NCBI GenBank assembly: GCA_049697115.1
Contig: JBAVVD010000018.1
Coordinates: 1 to 34,716 of the forward strand
Direction: 5' to 3'
From: JBAVVD01 sp049697115
GTDB taxonomy: Bacteria; Acidobacteriota; Aminicenantia; Aminicenantales; UBA4085
DNA length: 34,716 nt
In this document: piece after piece, positions 1 to 8,480 of the stretch
Layout: each line of letters begins with the position of its first letter
How positions within the stretch are numbered: the first letter of the stretch is position 1
The notes under the pieces: generated by a model
Seen by the model: the letters and a program-made list of their open reading frames with translations, nothing else
Told to the model about the DNA's origin: nothing
Databases searched by the model: none
Program-made: the position numbers and the translations under genes

Positions 1-50
1 CTTCCAGCTCTCGCTATGAAAGAAGTACCTTACTCCTTTTCCTATTAACC

Positions 51-92
51 GGACATTTTCATTTTGCCCAAATAGGACATTATCACTTTGCC
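51..92. repeat. Two direct repeats, possible insertion-sequence end
   Basis: Two 18-bp direct repeats, GGACATTTTCATTTTGCC at 51-68 and GGACATTATCACTTTGCC at 75-92, match at 16 of 18 positions with a 24-bp period. Closely spaced subterminal repeats of this kind are seen at the ends of some insertion sequences such as the IS21 family. No transposase lies in the window, so this could be the edge of an element to the left or a remnant. The repeat is seen; its origin is inferred. Confidence 0.35.
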
Positions 93-114
93 GTGACACT
101 TTTTGAATTGCCTG

Positions 115-144
115 TTGAAATTGTTCATTTATTTAAGATATAAA
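115..144 (+). promoter_or_regulatory. Candidate sigma-70 promoter of the S9 peptidase
   Basis: TTGAAA (115-120) and TATAAA (139-144) are separated by 18 bp, each five of six to consensus. The predicted start near 151 would give a 5' leader of about 30 nt carrying the GAGGAGG ribosome site at 171-177. Confidence 0.45.
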
Positions 145-182
145 TCATAACAAATGTTTCTCTGTTGACAGAGGAGGTTTCC

Positions 183-2582
183 ATGAAGAAATGGATGCAA
201 TTTTTTCTAATGTCCATTGTTTTTTTCTCAGGAATATTTCTTTTTGCCCAGGAGCCCTATAAGCTCCCCCCCAAGGAAGTCATTGACATCCTTGATGCTC
301 CGCCTCTGCCCCGTGCTCTCATGAGTCCGGCCGGTGATCGAGCGCTCCTTGCTGAATACAAGAACATACCCTCGATAGCTGAGCTCGCCCAGCCCTTGCA
401 GAGGCTGGCCGGATTGAGAATCACACCTGACACCAACAGCCGGCAACAAATCGTCTTCTATACGGGTCTTATTCTCAAAACAATTCAAACCGGAGAAACG
501 AAACGCATCTCCCTTCCTGAAGGGATGAAATTCGGATTTCCCCAGTGGTCTCATGACGGGCTATGGATCGCATTTCCCGGCTACACGGAAAGCGGAGTGG
601 AAATCTGGGCCGCGGACACAGCCTCAGGCAAGGCCAGATCTATAACTGCCCCCTGCGTCAATGCCATCCTCGGCTCAGGCTTTGTCTGGATGCCGGATAA
701 CCGCCACCTCCTTGTGACTCTGACTGTCGAAGAGAGAGGAAATCCCCCCAAAGCGCCGCAAGTGCCTGTAGGGCCGAATATACAGGAAACAGCCGGAAAA
801 TTCATCAAGGCGGCAACGTACCAGGACCTCTTGAAAAATTCCTATGACGAGGCTCTTTTTGAATTTTATGCAACCGGACAAATTGTCGAAGTGAATGTGG
901 CGACCGGAGAGAATCGCAAGATCGGCAAACCCGGAATATACTCGGAAATTACTCCTTCGCCCGATGGCACTTATATCCTGGTGGACAGAGTCAAGAAGCC
1001 ATTCTCCTACAGCGTGCCTTATTACCGGTTTGCTCATTCTCTTGAAGTGTGGAATCGAAACGGCGAACTTGTGCATCTCCTGGCCGACCTCCCTCTGGCT
1101 GACGAAATCCCCATGAACGGCGTTCCCACAGGCCCAAGAGGTGTCGATTGGGAGCCCTTGAAGCCTTCGACTCTTGTCTGGGTTGAAGCTCTGGACGAAG
1201 GAAATCCCGAAAAAGACGTTCCCTTCCGCGATGAACTCGTGAGTCTCCCCGCTCCTTTCAAAGGAAGTCCAACGAAGGGGATCAAACTCCCGCATCGGCT
1301 CGCCGGATTGAACTGGCTCGGAATCCCTGGCGCCGCATTAGTCACCGAATACGACTGGAAGAAAAGATGGCGCACGACATACCTGATCCACACAGATCAA
1401 TCTCCGATCACTCTTCAAAAAATATTCGACCTGAGCGCCCGGGACCAGTACAAAGACCCCGGAATGATCGTGTCGAAAACCACTCCGAGGGGTGAGCGCA
1501 TCGCGGTTCAGGACAAAGACTGGATTTATCTATCCGGAAGAGGCTCATCGCCCCAGGGAGACCGGCCTTTCCTGGATCAGATGAACCTCAAGACCATGAA
1601 AAAAAAGAGGTTGTTTCAGTGCGGAGAGACAAGCTATGAATTCTTCATTGGCTTCATTGGAAATTCCCGGAATCTGGCCGTCATCAGTTACGAATCCAAA
1701 ACTGAGCCGCCCAACTATTATCTGGTCAATCTGAAGACAAAAAAGAGACAGCCTTTAACGGACTTCAAAGATCCGGCTCCACAGCTTACGGGAATGACCA
1801 AAGATCTCATTAAATTCAAGAGAGAGGACGGAGTGGAGCTTTCCGGAACACTTTACCTCCCGCCCGACTATAAAGAGGGAGAACGACTTCCGGTTGTCAT
1901 CTGGGCTTATCCGCTCGAATACAGCGATGCGTCCACAGCCGGTCAGGTCAGGGGATCACCGAACAGATTCACTTTTTTCAGAGGGCCTTCCCAGCTGTTT
2001 TTCGTCACCCAGGGCTACGCCGTGCTTGACAACGCCCAAATGCCCGTGATCGGAGACCCTAAAACCATGAACGATACTTTCGTCCGGCAAATTGTGGCCA
2101 ACGCCAAGGCCGCCATCGACAAGCTCGATTCCATGGGTGTCGGAGACCCTGCCCGTGTCGGAGTCGGAGGTCACAGCTACGGAGCTTTTATGACGGCTAA
2201 CCTGCTCGCCCATTGTGACCTGTTTGCGGCCGGAATTGCCCGGAGCGGCGCTTACAACAGGACACTCACTCCATTCGGCTTCCAGAGCGAAAGGAGAACC
2301 CTCTGGGAAGCCCTTGAGACTTACATCCGAATGTCGCCCTTCATGCACGCGGACAAGATCAACGAGCCAATTCTGCTCATCCATGGCGAAGCGGACAACA
2401 ATTCCGGCACCTTTCCGATTCAATCAGAAAGACTTTTTGCCGCCCTAAAAGGATTTGGAGGAACGGCCCGGCTGGTTCTGCTTCCTCATGAAAGTCACGG
2501 CTATGCCGCCAGAGAATCGGTCCTTCATGTCCTGGCCGAAATGTTTGAATGGTTCGACAAAAACGTGAAGAATAAAAAATAA
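183..2582 (+). CDS. Exported S9 family peptidase, glutamyl endopeptidase (S9D) type
   Basis: A 799-residue serine peptidase of the prolyl oligopeptidase fold, probably acting outside the cytoplasm on peptides. The ATG at 183 is preferred over an upstream in-frame TTG because GAGGAGG ends 5 nt before it and it opens a clean signal peptide (MKK, hydrophobic stretch, likely cut near LFAQ at about residue 21). Residues about 50-530 should form the beta-propeller. The C-terminal hydrolase domain carries the nucleophile in GGHSYGAFM (Ser665), an acid in HGEADNNSG (probably Asp738) and the His in PHESHGYAARES (His772). The 'SGAYNRTLTPFGFQ' and 'ARES' context matches the plant and bacterial glutamyl endopeptidase branch, which prefers cleavage after Glu. 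It stands alone, followed by a terminator. The family is clear; substrate specificity is inferred from the subfamily. Confidence 0.92.
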   Translation: MKKWMQFFLMSIVFFSGIFLFAQEPYKLPPKEVIDILDAPPLPRALMSPAGDRALLAEYKNIPSIAELAQPLQRLAGLRITPDTNSRQQIVFYTGLILKTIQTGETKRISLPEGMKFGFPQWSHDGLWIAFPGYTESGVEIWAADTASGKARSITAPCVNAILGSGFVWMPDNRHLLVTLTVEERGNPPKAPQVPVGPNIQETAGKFIKAATYQDLLKNSYDEALFEFYATGQIVEVNVATGENRKIGKPGIYSEITPSPDGTYILVDRVKKPFSYSVPYYRFAHSLEVWNRNGELVHLLADLPLADEIPMNGVPTGPRGVDWEPLKPSTLVWVEALDEGNPEKDVPFRDELVSLPAPFKGSPTKGIKLPHRLAGLNWLGIPGAALVTEYDWKKRWRTTYLIHTDQSPITLQKIFDLSARDQYKDPGMIVSKTTPRGERIAVQDKDWIYLSGRGSSPQGDRPFLDQMNLKTMKKKRLFQCGETSYEFFIGFIGNSRNLAVISYESKTEPPNYYLVNLKTKKRQPLTDFKDPAPQLTGMTKDLIKFKREDGVELSGTLYLPPDYKEGERLPVVIWAYPLEYSDASTAGQVRGSPNRFTFFRGPSQLFFVTQGYAVLDNAQMPVIGDPKTMNDTFVRQIVANAKAAIDKLDSMGVGDPARVGVGGHSYGAFMTANLLAHCDLFAAGIARSGAYNRTLTPFGFQSERRTLWEALETYIRMSPFMHADKINEPILLIHGEADNNSGTFPIQSERLFAALKGFGGTARLVLLPHESHGYAARESVLHVLAEMFEWFDKNVKNKK

Positions 2583-2586
2583 TTTT

Positions 2587-2642
2587 CGCCTTTTCCACAA
2601 TTCTTGTGAATAAGTTTGTGGAAAAGTGGGCGATTTTTTTTC
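2587..2642 (+). terminator. Probable rho-independent terminator after the S9 peptidase
   Basis: A perfect 10-bp inverted repeat, ttttccacaa (2591-2600) and ttgtggaaaa (2616-2625), is extended at its base by cgcc/ggcg pairing with a small bulge. It is followed by a run of eight T at 2634-2641. It lies directly behind the peptidase stop codon. Confidence 0.6.
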
Positions 2643-2704
2643 TAACAGGTTGACAGTCAAAGAGTTTTCAGAGTTTGCACAAAATTTTGGGCATTTGATT
2701 ATAG

Positions 2705-2733
2705 TTGAATTTATTTTTTAACGTGGGTATACT
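2705..2733 (+). promoter_or_regulatory. Candidate promoter of the GyrI-like gene
   Basis: TTGAAT (2705-2710), a 17-bp spacer and TATACT (2728-2733). The start point would fall near 2740, about 90 nt before the ATG at 2829. Confidence 0.4.
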
Positions 2734-2828
2734 TTTCATGTAAGAATTTCAGAAGATTTATCTGTTTTTTGGAGAGACATCACCCAAAAATGGGAATTAA
2801 AATCCTACCATCGGCAGGAGGAACACGC

Positions 2829-3389
2829 ATGAAAAGATTAGGAGTTTTCTCGACAATCCCTGTCATTATCTCGTTCCTTACATTTTCCCCCACCCCTGCC
2901 CATCCGGGCCAGGAAAAAACGGACGTCGCCCTTAAGGACATTGAGCCCTTCACTTATGCCTGCGTGCCTTATCAAGGACCTTATACAGAGATTGGAAAAG
3001 TGATCGGCATGCTGATGCAGGCCATGAAGAATCAAAATCTCTTCCCTCTGATGGGCCCGATGATCGGAGTCTATTACAACAGCCCTGAAGAGGTCGAGCC
3101 AGAAGAACTGTCCTGGGAAATCGGATTCCCTGTGACTCCGCAGGTCATGCCATTGGCGCCACTGGAAAAGAAACAGTGGGGTTATACGGCTGTGGCCGTC
3201 CGTATTCATGTCGGATCATATGAAACCACAGTCCATACAATCAACAAGATACTTGAATGGCTAAAAGCCAACGGCTATATTGTAGACGGCCCGATTATGG
3301 AGCGCTATCTGGACGCGGACCCCTCAAAAATCAAACCGGAAGAGCTGCGGACAGAGGTCTGGGTTCCCTGTAAGAAATCGGAAAATTAG
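2829..3389 (+). CDS. Exported GyrI-like / effector-binding domain protein
   Basis: A 186-residue protein with an N-terminal signal peptide (MKRLGVFSTIPVIISFLTF, cut near residue 25-30) followed by one domain resembling the GyrI-like small-molecule-binding fold (AraC E_bind / SOUL-like). Visible hallmarks are 'PYQGPYTEIGKVIGMLMQA', 'GPMIGVYYNSPEEV', 'AVRIHVGSYET...INKILEWLKANGY' and the end 'RTEVWVPC'. In this fold the domain binds hydrophobic or cationic small molecules. Here it is exported and has no DNA-binding part, so it is not a transcription factor. The ATG at 2829 is chosen over the upstream TTG at 2769 because AGGAGGA (2816-2822) lies 6 nt before it and the signal peptide begins there. 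Its ligand cannot be told from sequence. Confidence 0.75.
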   Translation: MKRLGVFSTIPVIISFLTFSPTPAHPGQEKTDVALKDIEPFTYACVPYQGPYTEIGKVIGMLMQAMKNQNLFPLMGPMIGVYYNSPEEVEPEELSWEIGFPVTPQVMPLAPLEKKQWGYTAVAVRIHVGSYETTVHTINKILEWLKANGYIVDGPIMERYLDADPSKIKPEELRTEVWVPCKKSEN

Positions 3390-3452
3390 TCTTTATGGAT
3401 TCTTATCCATTCCCGCTCAGGATCCCTACATAATAGAGAGCTTCAGATTCTC

Positions 3453-4133
3453 CTAATCTCTGGAAGCTCCCCGGCAGGCTTTGACACAGACACCGCAGAT
3501 GTGCTGACTAACGATGTTCATTCGTCTGAATTCGCTGAGCTTCGCGTAACAGCTTTTATGGTCAAAATCCTTGATGTTTTCCTTGATGGCCTGGGCCGGG
3601 CAGGAAGCAAGGCATCTCAAGCATTTGCCGCAGTCGGTTTCAAGGGACTTGTCTGTCTCAAGAGGCATGTTTGTTAAGACCGTCACCAGCCGAAACCTCG
3701 CTCCAAATTCAGGATTGACTAGAAGATTGTTCCGCCCCATCCAGCCAAGGCCGGCCAATAAGCCAATTTTTTTATGAGAGACATGCCCCTTCTGTTTTTC
3801 CCAATCAATAATCTGGGAGGCGGGAATGGGCAGGGCATCGAAGCCAAGGTCCTGGATGTGCGAAGAAAGTAAGAGAGCGGCTCGATCCAGAAAAAAATTA
3901 AGCTGGCGATAATGATGAAAATACAGCGGCGTCGGCCTGTCTTTGATTCCCTCAATGACCGGATCAATGATTCTCTTCCCCAGAGAGATCCCCCGGTCAA
4001 ACCTGTCTCTGATCTCTTTTTCGAGGCAGAATTCTTCCCTGACCTCTATGATAGCGGCCACCCCAAAAAGGGAAATTCCCATATCCGCACAAGATTTCTT
4101 TAATCGCTTATAATTTTTTTTACGGTCCGCCAT
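3453..4133 (-). CDS. Short epoxyqueuosine reductase (QueG)-like iron-sulfur protein
   Basis: A 226-residue protein resembling the N-terminal and ferredoxin part of QueG, the cobalamin-dependent enzyme that makes queuosine from epoxyqueuosine in tRNA. It shows 'AGLGWMGRNNLLVNPEFGARFRL' (residues 127-149, typical of the family) and a ferredoxin-type CxxCxxCxxxCP set at Cys168, 171, 174 and 178. A second set lies at Cys195, 213, 216 and 220, enough for two 4Fe-4S clusters. It ends just after the second cluster and lacks the longer C-terminal region of classical QueG (usually above 300 residues). It may therefore be one of the short QueG-like proteins of anaerobes whose reaction is not established. 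No clear Shine-Dalgarno sequence precedes the ATG. It is divergent from ndk. Confidence 0.7.
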   Translation of the reverse strand: MADRKKNYKRLKKSCADMGISLFGVAAIIEVREEFCLEKEIRDRFDRGISLGKRIIDPVIEGIKDRPTPLYFHHYRQLNFFLDRAALLLSSHIQDLGFDALPIPASQIIDWEKQKGHVSHKKIGLLAGLGWMGRNNLLVNPEFGARFRLVTVLTNMPLETDKSLETDCGKCLRCLASCPAQAIKENIKDFDHKSCYAKLSEFRRMNIVSQHICGVCVKACRGASRD

Positions 4134-4187
4134 TCGGTTAAATTGTATGGACTCTAAAAAGACCTGTCAACCCGCACCTCGCGAAAG

Positions 4188-4217
4188 TTGACTCAAGAAG
4201 GAGTTTTGCGCTATATG
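4188..4217 (+). promoter_or_regulatory. Candidate ndk promoter
   Basis: TTGACT (4188-4193) and TATATG (4212-4217) with an 18-bp spacer in the divergent gap between the QueG-like gene and ndk. The transcript would start near 4224, about 28 nt before the ndk ATG. Confidence 0.45.
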
Positions 4218-4251
4218 AATGTATGCTTGTTAAAACCGACAAGGAGTCATA

Positions 4252-4662
4252 ATGGTCGAAAAAACTCTTGCCATCATCAAGCCGGATGCAGTGAAAAAGA
4301 AAATCATCGGCAAAATCATCCAGCGAATCGAGGACGAGGGCTTTAACATTCTGAGCCTGAAGATGATTCATCTCAAAAAGGAAGAAGCCAAGGGATTTTA
4401 TGCCGTCCATAAAGACAAACCTTTCTACGAAAGCCTGACAGATTTCATGTCCTCTGGAAAAATCTTATTATTGGTTCTCGAGAGAGAGCGCGCCATTTCT
4501 CATTGGCGTCACGTCATGGGCGCCACGGATCCGGCCCTCGCCAAACCCGATACACTGCGCCATACCTTCGGCTTTTCAGTTGAGCGGAATGCCGTTCATG
4601 GCTCTGACAGCCCGGAAACATCAGAGTGGGAAATTAATTATTTTTTTAAGAAAAAAGAATAA
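4252..4662 (+). CDS. ndk: Nucleoside diphosphate kinase
   Basis: A 136-residue enzyme that moves the gamma-phosphate from ATP to nucleoside diphosphates through a phosphohistidine, in the cytoplasm. It starts 'EKTLAIIKPDAV' (the family's N-terminal signature). The active-site motif NAVHGSDS places the phosphorylated His at residue 116. Length is usual for bacterial Ndk. AAGGAG (4241-4246) lies 5 nt before the ATG. The gene stands alone, divergent from the QueG-like gene; a lysine-rich tail (FFKKKE) ends the protein. Confidence 0.97.
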   Translation: MVEKTLAIIKPDAVKKKIIGKIIQRIEDEGFNILSLKMIHLKKEEAKGFYAVHKDKPFYESLTDFMSSGKILLLVLERERAISHWRHVMGATDPALAKPDTLRHTFGFSVERNAVHGSDSPETSEWEINYFFKKKE

Positions 4663-4815
4663 AGCCACACATGGTTTCAAAAAATATTTTGGCATAAATT
4701 TATTTCTTCCCCCAATATATAGAATAGCAAAAAAAAGACTACTAAATAAGGGGGTATTATTCTGTAATTTATTCCAAATAAACAAGTTATGAGGCCTGAA
4801 CCTCAAAAAAAAATC

Positions 4816-4844
4816 TTGACAATACATATTCATTCTTCTAAATT
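4816..4844 (+). promoter_or_regulatory. Candidate promoter of the small exported protein gene
   Basis: A perfect TTGACA (4816-4821), a 17-bp spacer and TAAATT (4839-4844). The predicted start near 4851 leaves a leader of about 100 nt. Apart from this, the stretch 4663-4954 is AT-rich and shows no gene. Confidence 0.5.
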
Positions 4845-4954
4845 AATTTCAACGCCTTGGATGAAAATGAAGATAGAGGAATCGTTTGTCTGCCTAAACA
4901 TCCCCACCGTTGACTCTTCTTTTTCTCCAGGTACTAATTAAAGAGGAGGCAACT

Positions 4955-5245
4955 ATGCCTAAAAAATTCTTTGTCAAAGCCACTGCCATTTTTATCTGCG
5001 TGGGATTTTTAATGCTCGCTGTCCCTGGTTTAAACTCGGCTGAGAAAAAAGCTTCCAAAACCAACGTGCCTGTTTTGCTCAAGGAATTCGGACTTTTTCC
5101 CTTTTCGTTCTTCCCTTCTATCAGCGTGATCTTCGATACGGGATCCAAAGAAACCGTTGAGAAGAGCGTTATCGATTCAAGCACAAGTACAAAAGCCAAG
5201 CCGACTGGTGATTTGGTAATTGGCAGACCTAGTAAAGGCGATTGA
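4955..5245 (+). CDS. Small exported protein of unknown function
   Basis: A 96-residue protein that I do not recognise. It has a clear signal peptide (MPKKFFVKATAIFICVGFLMLAVPGLNSA, cut near residue 29 before EKK). The mature part of about 67 residues holds a hydrophobic stretch 'FGLFPFSFFPSISVIF', then a Ser/Thr/Lys-rich tail ending 'GDLVIGRPSKGD'. It has no cysteine in the mature part. The start is the ATG at 4955, with AGAGGAGG at 4942-4949 just upstream. It lies about 230 bp before the first TPR-CHAT gene on the same strand, so it may be a partner or substrate of that system. That is a guess from position only. Confidence 0.7.
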   Translation: MPKKFFVKATAIFICVGFLMLAVPGLNSAEKKASKTNVPVLLKEFGLFPFSFFPSISVIFDTGSKETVEKSVIDSSTSTKAKPTGDLVIGRPSKGD

Positions 5246-5344
5246 TTAATTTAAAGTAGAACTGGACTGAAATAGTCTTTAAAATTTAAATTTCTGTATT
5301 TTTTTTAATAAATTCCATTATTCCAATCTAAATTAAATCAATAA

Positions 5345-5441
5345 TATAAATATTTCTCACCTCCAGAGGTGAGGGAAAGCGGAAAAAATCACCCCCCGGC
5401 TAATCCTTAAGAGGGATTGACCGTCTTCCTCTCTTCGGAGA
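5345..5441 (+). promoter_or_regulatory. Putative promoter and structured 5' leader of TPR-CHAT gene 1
   Basis: A TATAAA box at 5345-5350 would start transcription near 5357, although no good -35 is seen. Three hairpins follow. The first is ctcacct/aggtgag (5356-5362 with 5367-5373, loop ccag). The second is cgg..aatcc/ggatt..ccg (5397-5406 with 5414-5423). The third is a UUCG tetraloop hairpin tctc/gaga (5430-5441). Part of the first arm (ggtga, 5368-5372) could pair instead with tcacc (5389-5393). I could not match this to a known riboswitch class. Confidence 0.35.
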
Positions 5442-5478
5442 TAATTTCTTTAAAAATAGTTAGTAAAATATTTTGAAA

Positions 5479-8454
5479 ATGATTCAAATAAAAAAAGCGG
5501 CGCAATTCCTGATTTTTATTTATTCTCTGACGCCACTTTTTCCATCAGAGAAAAATCCTCTCTCAAACTTTGAAAAACAGTATTTCGACCTTATAAAAAA
5601 AGGAGAGGAGTGCCGGATAGAAGGTAATTTTGACGAATCTCAGGGCTTTTTCGAAAAGTCCCTGGCCCTCGCCCGAAAAAACAAATCCGAAGCACCTGAA
5701 ATTGAGCCTCTGCTCAAGCTGTCCCTGCTTTCCTGGAATATGGGCCATCTTAAAGAGTCTGCAGACTATAATTCAAAAGCCCTCTCTCTCGCCCGAAAAT
5801 GCGAACTGAAGAAATCTGAAGAGTTCTGCCTCCAGGCGCTTGCCATCTATAAACTCTATAATGAAGCCAAGGAATTCCGGTCTTCAGGCGAATACCAGAA
5901 ATCCCTTGACAGCTTTGCCAGGGCCATTGACCTGGCCAGAAAGATCAACAGCCAGGAACACGAGCTCAAATGCCTCCGCCAGATGAGCCTCACTTACTGG
6001 GAAATGAATAATTTTCCGGAATTCTATCGCCTCAACAAAAAAGCCCTGGACATTGCAGAAACTCTAAATCATACAAGAGAGAAAGGGAATTGTCTTAATA
6101 ACCTGGGCCTCTATTACTGGAAAATAGATAATTATTCTAACGCCCTCACACACTATGAAAACGCTCTGGAAATTGCGGAAAAATTAAAAAACGTCGAAGG
6201 TGAAGCGGAGTGTCTGAACAATATTGGACTTATTTACAGAGAAATGGGAAACTACGATAAAGCTCTGGTATACATCAATAGAGCGTTAGAAATTGACCAG
6301 AAATATTTCGGTAAAGATTATATCTCAATTGGTTTAAACAATATCGGGACCATATACAGAAATAAAGGATTGCTTTTAAACAGCATAGAAGATTTATATA
6401 AAGCATTAGACTATTTTTATAATTGTCTTCAAATTGTAAAAAAAATAAAAAATCAAAAAATTGAAATTCGTGTGTTGAATAATATTGGAAATATATACTC
6501 TGATCTAGAAAATTATTCTGAAGCTCTAAAGCACTATCAAAAAGCTTTAAAAGCTGCAGAAGACATCAGGGATGATGAAGCAAAAAGCATGATTCTGAAT
6601 AACATCGGAATCGTCCACTACAATCTGGGCAATTACGAAGAATCCACCAATTCCTTTCAAAAAGCGATCGACCTGGCCCTTGAATTCAAGGGAGGACAGG
6701 TGCTGTGGGAAGCCTATCTCGAGATTGCCAATGTCTATAAAAAGCAAAATCGGCTCCCGGAAGCCCTCAAAAATTACAAAAACTCCATCTCGGTCATCGA
6801 GAGCACCCGTTCAACGATTGAGCTCGAAGAATACAGGGCCAGCTATCTCGGGACGGACAAAAGAATAGAGGCCTACCACAACCTCATTGATGTGCTGCTG
6901 CGCCTGCATGAATCCCGCACGGAAGACGCTTATGATGCCGAGGCTTTCAATTATCTGGAAAAAGCCAAGGCCAGGGCGTTCCTGGACAGCCTGGAAGTGG
7001 CTGAAGTGAACATCTCACAGGGAGTGAACATCAAACTGATCAACGAGGAAAAACAAGTCATGCGGGAAATTTCCGGTCTCTACAGGAAGCTCCTGTCCCC
7101 GGAGTTGACCCCCCAGCAAAAACTGGATATCAACGAGGGCATAAAAAATTGCGAAGATCAGCTCGAAAAACTCAAAAGTGAAATACGGACAACAAGCCCG
7201 GCCTATGCCAATTTGAAATATCCGGAAATCATCCATCTCAGTGAGGCTCAAAAAATGCTTGACGCGCATACGGCCTTCTTTGCCTTCTCCATCGGAAAAG
7301 AAAGCTCCTATGCCTTTGTCGTCGCCCGCAACACTCTCCAGGTCTTTCCCATACCTCCGCGAAAAGAGATCCAGACAAAAATCTCGGAATATCTGAGAAT
7401 CATTTCGGACAAAGAAAGTTCTGACTTCCGCCCGGGCTATGAATTGTATGAGGAGCTCTTCTTGCCGGGTTTGAATAAAAAAATAAAAAAAATCATTTTT
7501 ATCCCGGATGACATCCTTTACTTTCTTCCTTTCGAAACCCTTCTCACCAGGAAAGAAAAGGGCTCCTGGCTGATCAATGATTATACAGTCGCCTACGCCC
7601 CTTCCATCTCCTCTCTCCGGCAAATCATCACACGCCGGAATCTCCAGAAGGCCCGGCCGCAGAAAGACCTGCTGGCCTTCGGTGATCCTTTCTACAAGAT
7701 CAATGGAACCGCCGGGGAGGAGGTCGCCACGGACATTTTCCAGAATATCTACTCCACGTCTGCCTTTCATTTCTTCAGACTGACCTATAGCGGTTTGGAA
7801 GTCGAAAAAATCGCCGCCCATTTCAAAAAGAAAAAGACGGATCTCTTCCTGAGAGAAAAAGCGACAGAAGATGAACTGAAGAGGAGTCCTCTGGCCAATT
7901 ATAAAATTCTCCATTTTGCGACACATGGACTGATCGATGAGAAAAAGCCCGCCCGTTCGGCACTCGTCCTCTCCTTGAATCCGGACTCCACAGAAGACGG
8001 CTTTGTCCAAATGAGGGAACTCTATAATTTAAGAATCAACTCTGATCTTGTCACCCTGTCGGCCTGCCAGACCGGCCTGGGGAAGTTCATCAGAGGAGAG
8101 GGAATCGAGGGGCTGAACCGGGCCTTCTTTTACGCGGGCGCTTCCTCCGTCCTCATGAGTCTCTGGGCGGTCAACGACGAAGCCAGCGCCCAGTTGATGG
8201 ACAGGTTCTACTATCACCTTCATTCCTCGGAATCCATCATGAGCGCTCTCCGTCGAGCCAAGCTGGAATTAATCCATTCCCCGCCCCTTTCACACCCGTA
8301 TTACTGGGCGGGCTTCGTGATCACAGGAAACGCCGATAAAACCGTCTATGCACATAATTTCAACCGGTGGATGGTCTGGATTATTTCTCTCTGCTTGGCA
8401 GGGATCATTATGATTGGCGTGAAATTTTCAAAGAAAAACAAACGCCTTCCCTGA
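5479..8454 (+). CDS. Exported TPR-CHAT protein 1 (caspase-like peptidase), C-terminally membrane-anchored
   Basis: A 991-residue protein. It has an N-terminal signal sequence (IKKAAQFLIFIYSLTPLF). A long array of tetratricopeptide repeats follows (about residues 30-460; repeated 'CLNNIGLIYREMGNYDKALVY'-type units). A linker leads to a C-terminal CHAT domain of the caspase clan (about 600-950). The catalytic pair is visible as His816 in FATHG and Cys863 in LSACQTG, followed by 'GAGASSVLMSLW'-type and 'HPYYWAGFV' signatures. A final hydrophobic helix (WMVWIISLCLAGIIMIGV) and basic tail suggest membrane anchoring. The ATG at 5479 is used rather than a TTG two codons earlier; neither has a strong ribosome site. 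It is paralogous with the 12372-15257 gene. TPR-CHAT proteins act as regulated peptidases in known systems; the target here is unknown. Confidence 0.88.
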   Translation: MIQIKKAAQFLIFIYSLTPLFPSEKNPLSNFEKQYFDLIKKGEECRIEGNFDESQGFFEKSLALARKNKSEAPEIEPLLKLSLLSWNMGHLKESADYNSKALSLARKCELKKSEEFCLQALAIYKLYNEAKEFRSSGEYQKSLDSFARAIDLARKINSQEHELKCLRQMSLTYWEMNNFPEFYRLNKKALDIAETLNHTREKGNCLNNLGLYYWKIDNYSNALTHYENALEIAEKLKNVEGEAECLNNIGLIYREMGNYDKALVYINRALEIDQKYFGKDYISIGLNNIGTIYRNKGLLLNSIEDLYKALDYFYNCLQIVKKIKNQKIEIRVLNNIGNIYSDLENYSEALKHYQKALKAAEDIRDDEAKSMILNNIGIVHYNLGNYEESTNSFQKAIDLALEFKGGQVLWEAYLEIANVYKKQNRLPEALKNYKNSISVIESTRSTIELEEYRASYLGTDKRIEAYHNLIDVLLRLHESRTEDAYDAEAFNYLEKAKARAFLDSLEVAEVNISQGVNIKLINEEKQVMREISGLYRKLLSPELTPQQKLDINEGIKNCEDQLEKLKSEIRTTSPAYANLKYPEIIHLSEAQKMLDAHTAFFAFSIGKESSYAFVVARNTLQVFPIPPRKEIQTKISEYLRIISDKESSDFRPGYELYEELFLPGLNKKIKKIIFIPDDILYFLPFETLLTRKEKGSWLINDYTVAYAPSISSLRQIITRRNLQKARPQKDLLAFGDPFYKINGTAGEEVATDIFQNIYSTSAFHFFRLTYSGLEVEKIAAHFKKKKTDLFLREKATEDELKRSPLANYKILHFATHGLIDEKKPARSALVLSLNPDSTEDGFVQMRELYNLRINSDLVTLSACQTGLGKFIRGEGIEGLNRAFFYAGASSVLMSLWAVNDEASAQLMDRFYYHLHSSESIMSALRRAKLELIHSPPLSHPYYWAGFVITGNADKTVYAHNFNRWMVWIISLCLAGIIMIGVKFSKKNKRLP

Positions 8455-8480
8455 ATTGAGCCTCCGCTGAAGTTCCCGTC

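Noticed and set aside
5356..5424. c-di-GMP (GEMM) riboswitch in the CHAT leader
   Set aside because: A CCGGCTAA-like phrase is reminiscent, but the GGCAAACC core and GAAA receptor arrangement are missing.
7015..8010. Minus-strand open frame of 331 codons within TPR-CHAT gene 1
   Set aside because: Antisense to the CHAT domain, whose catalytic motifs are intact on the plus strand; no ribosome site or known family.
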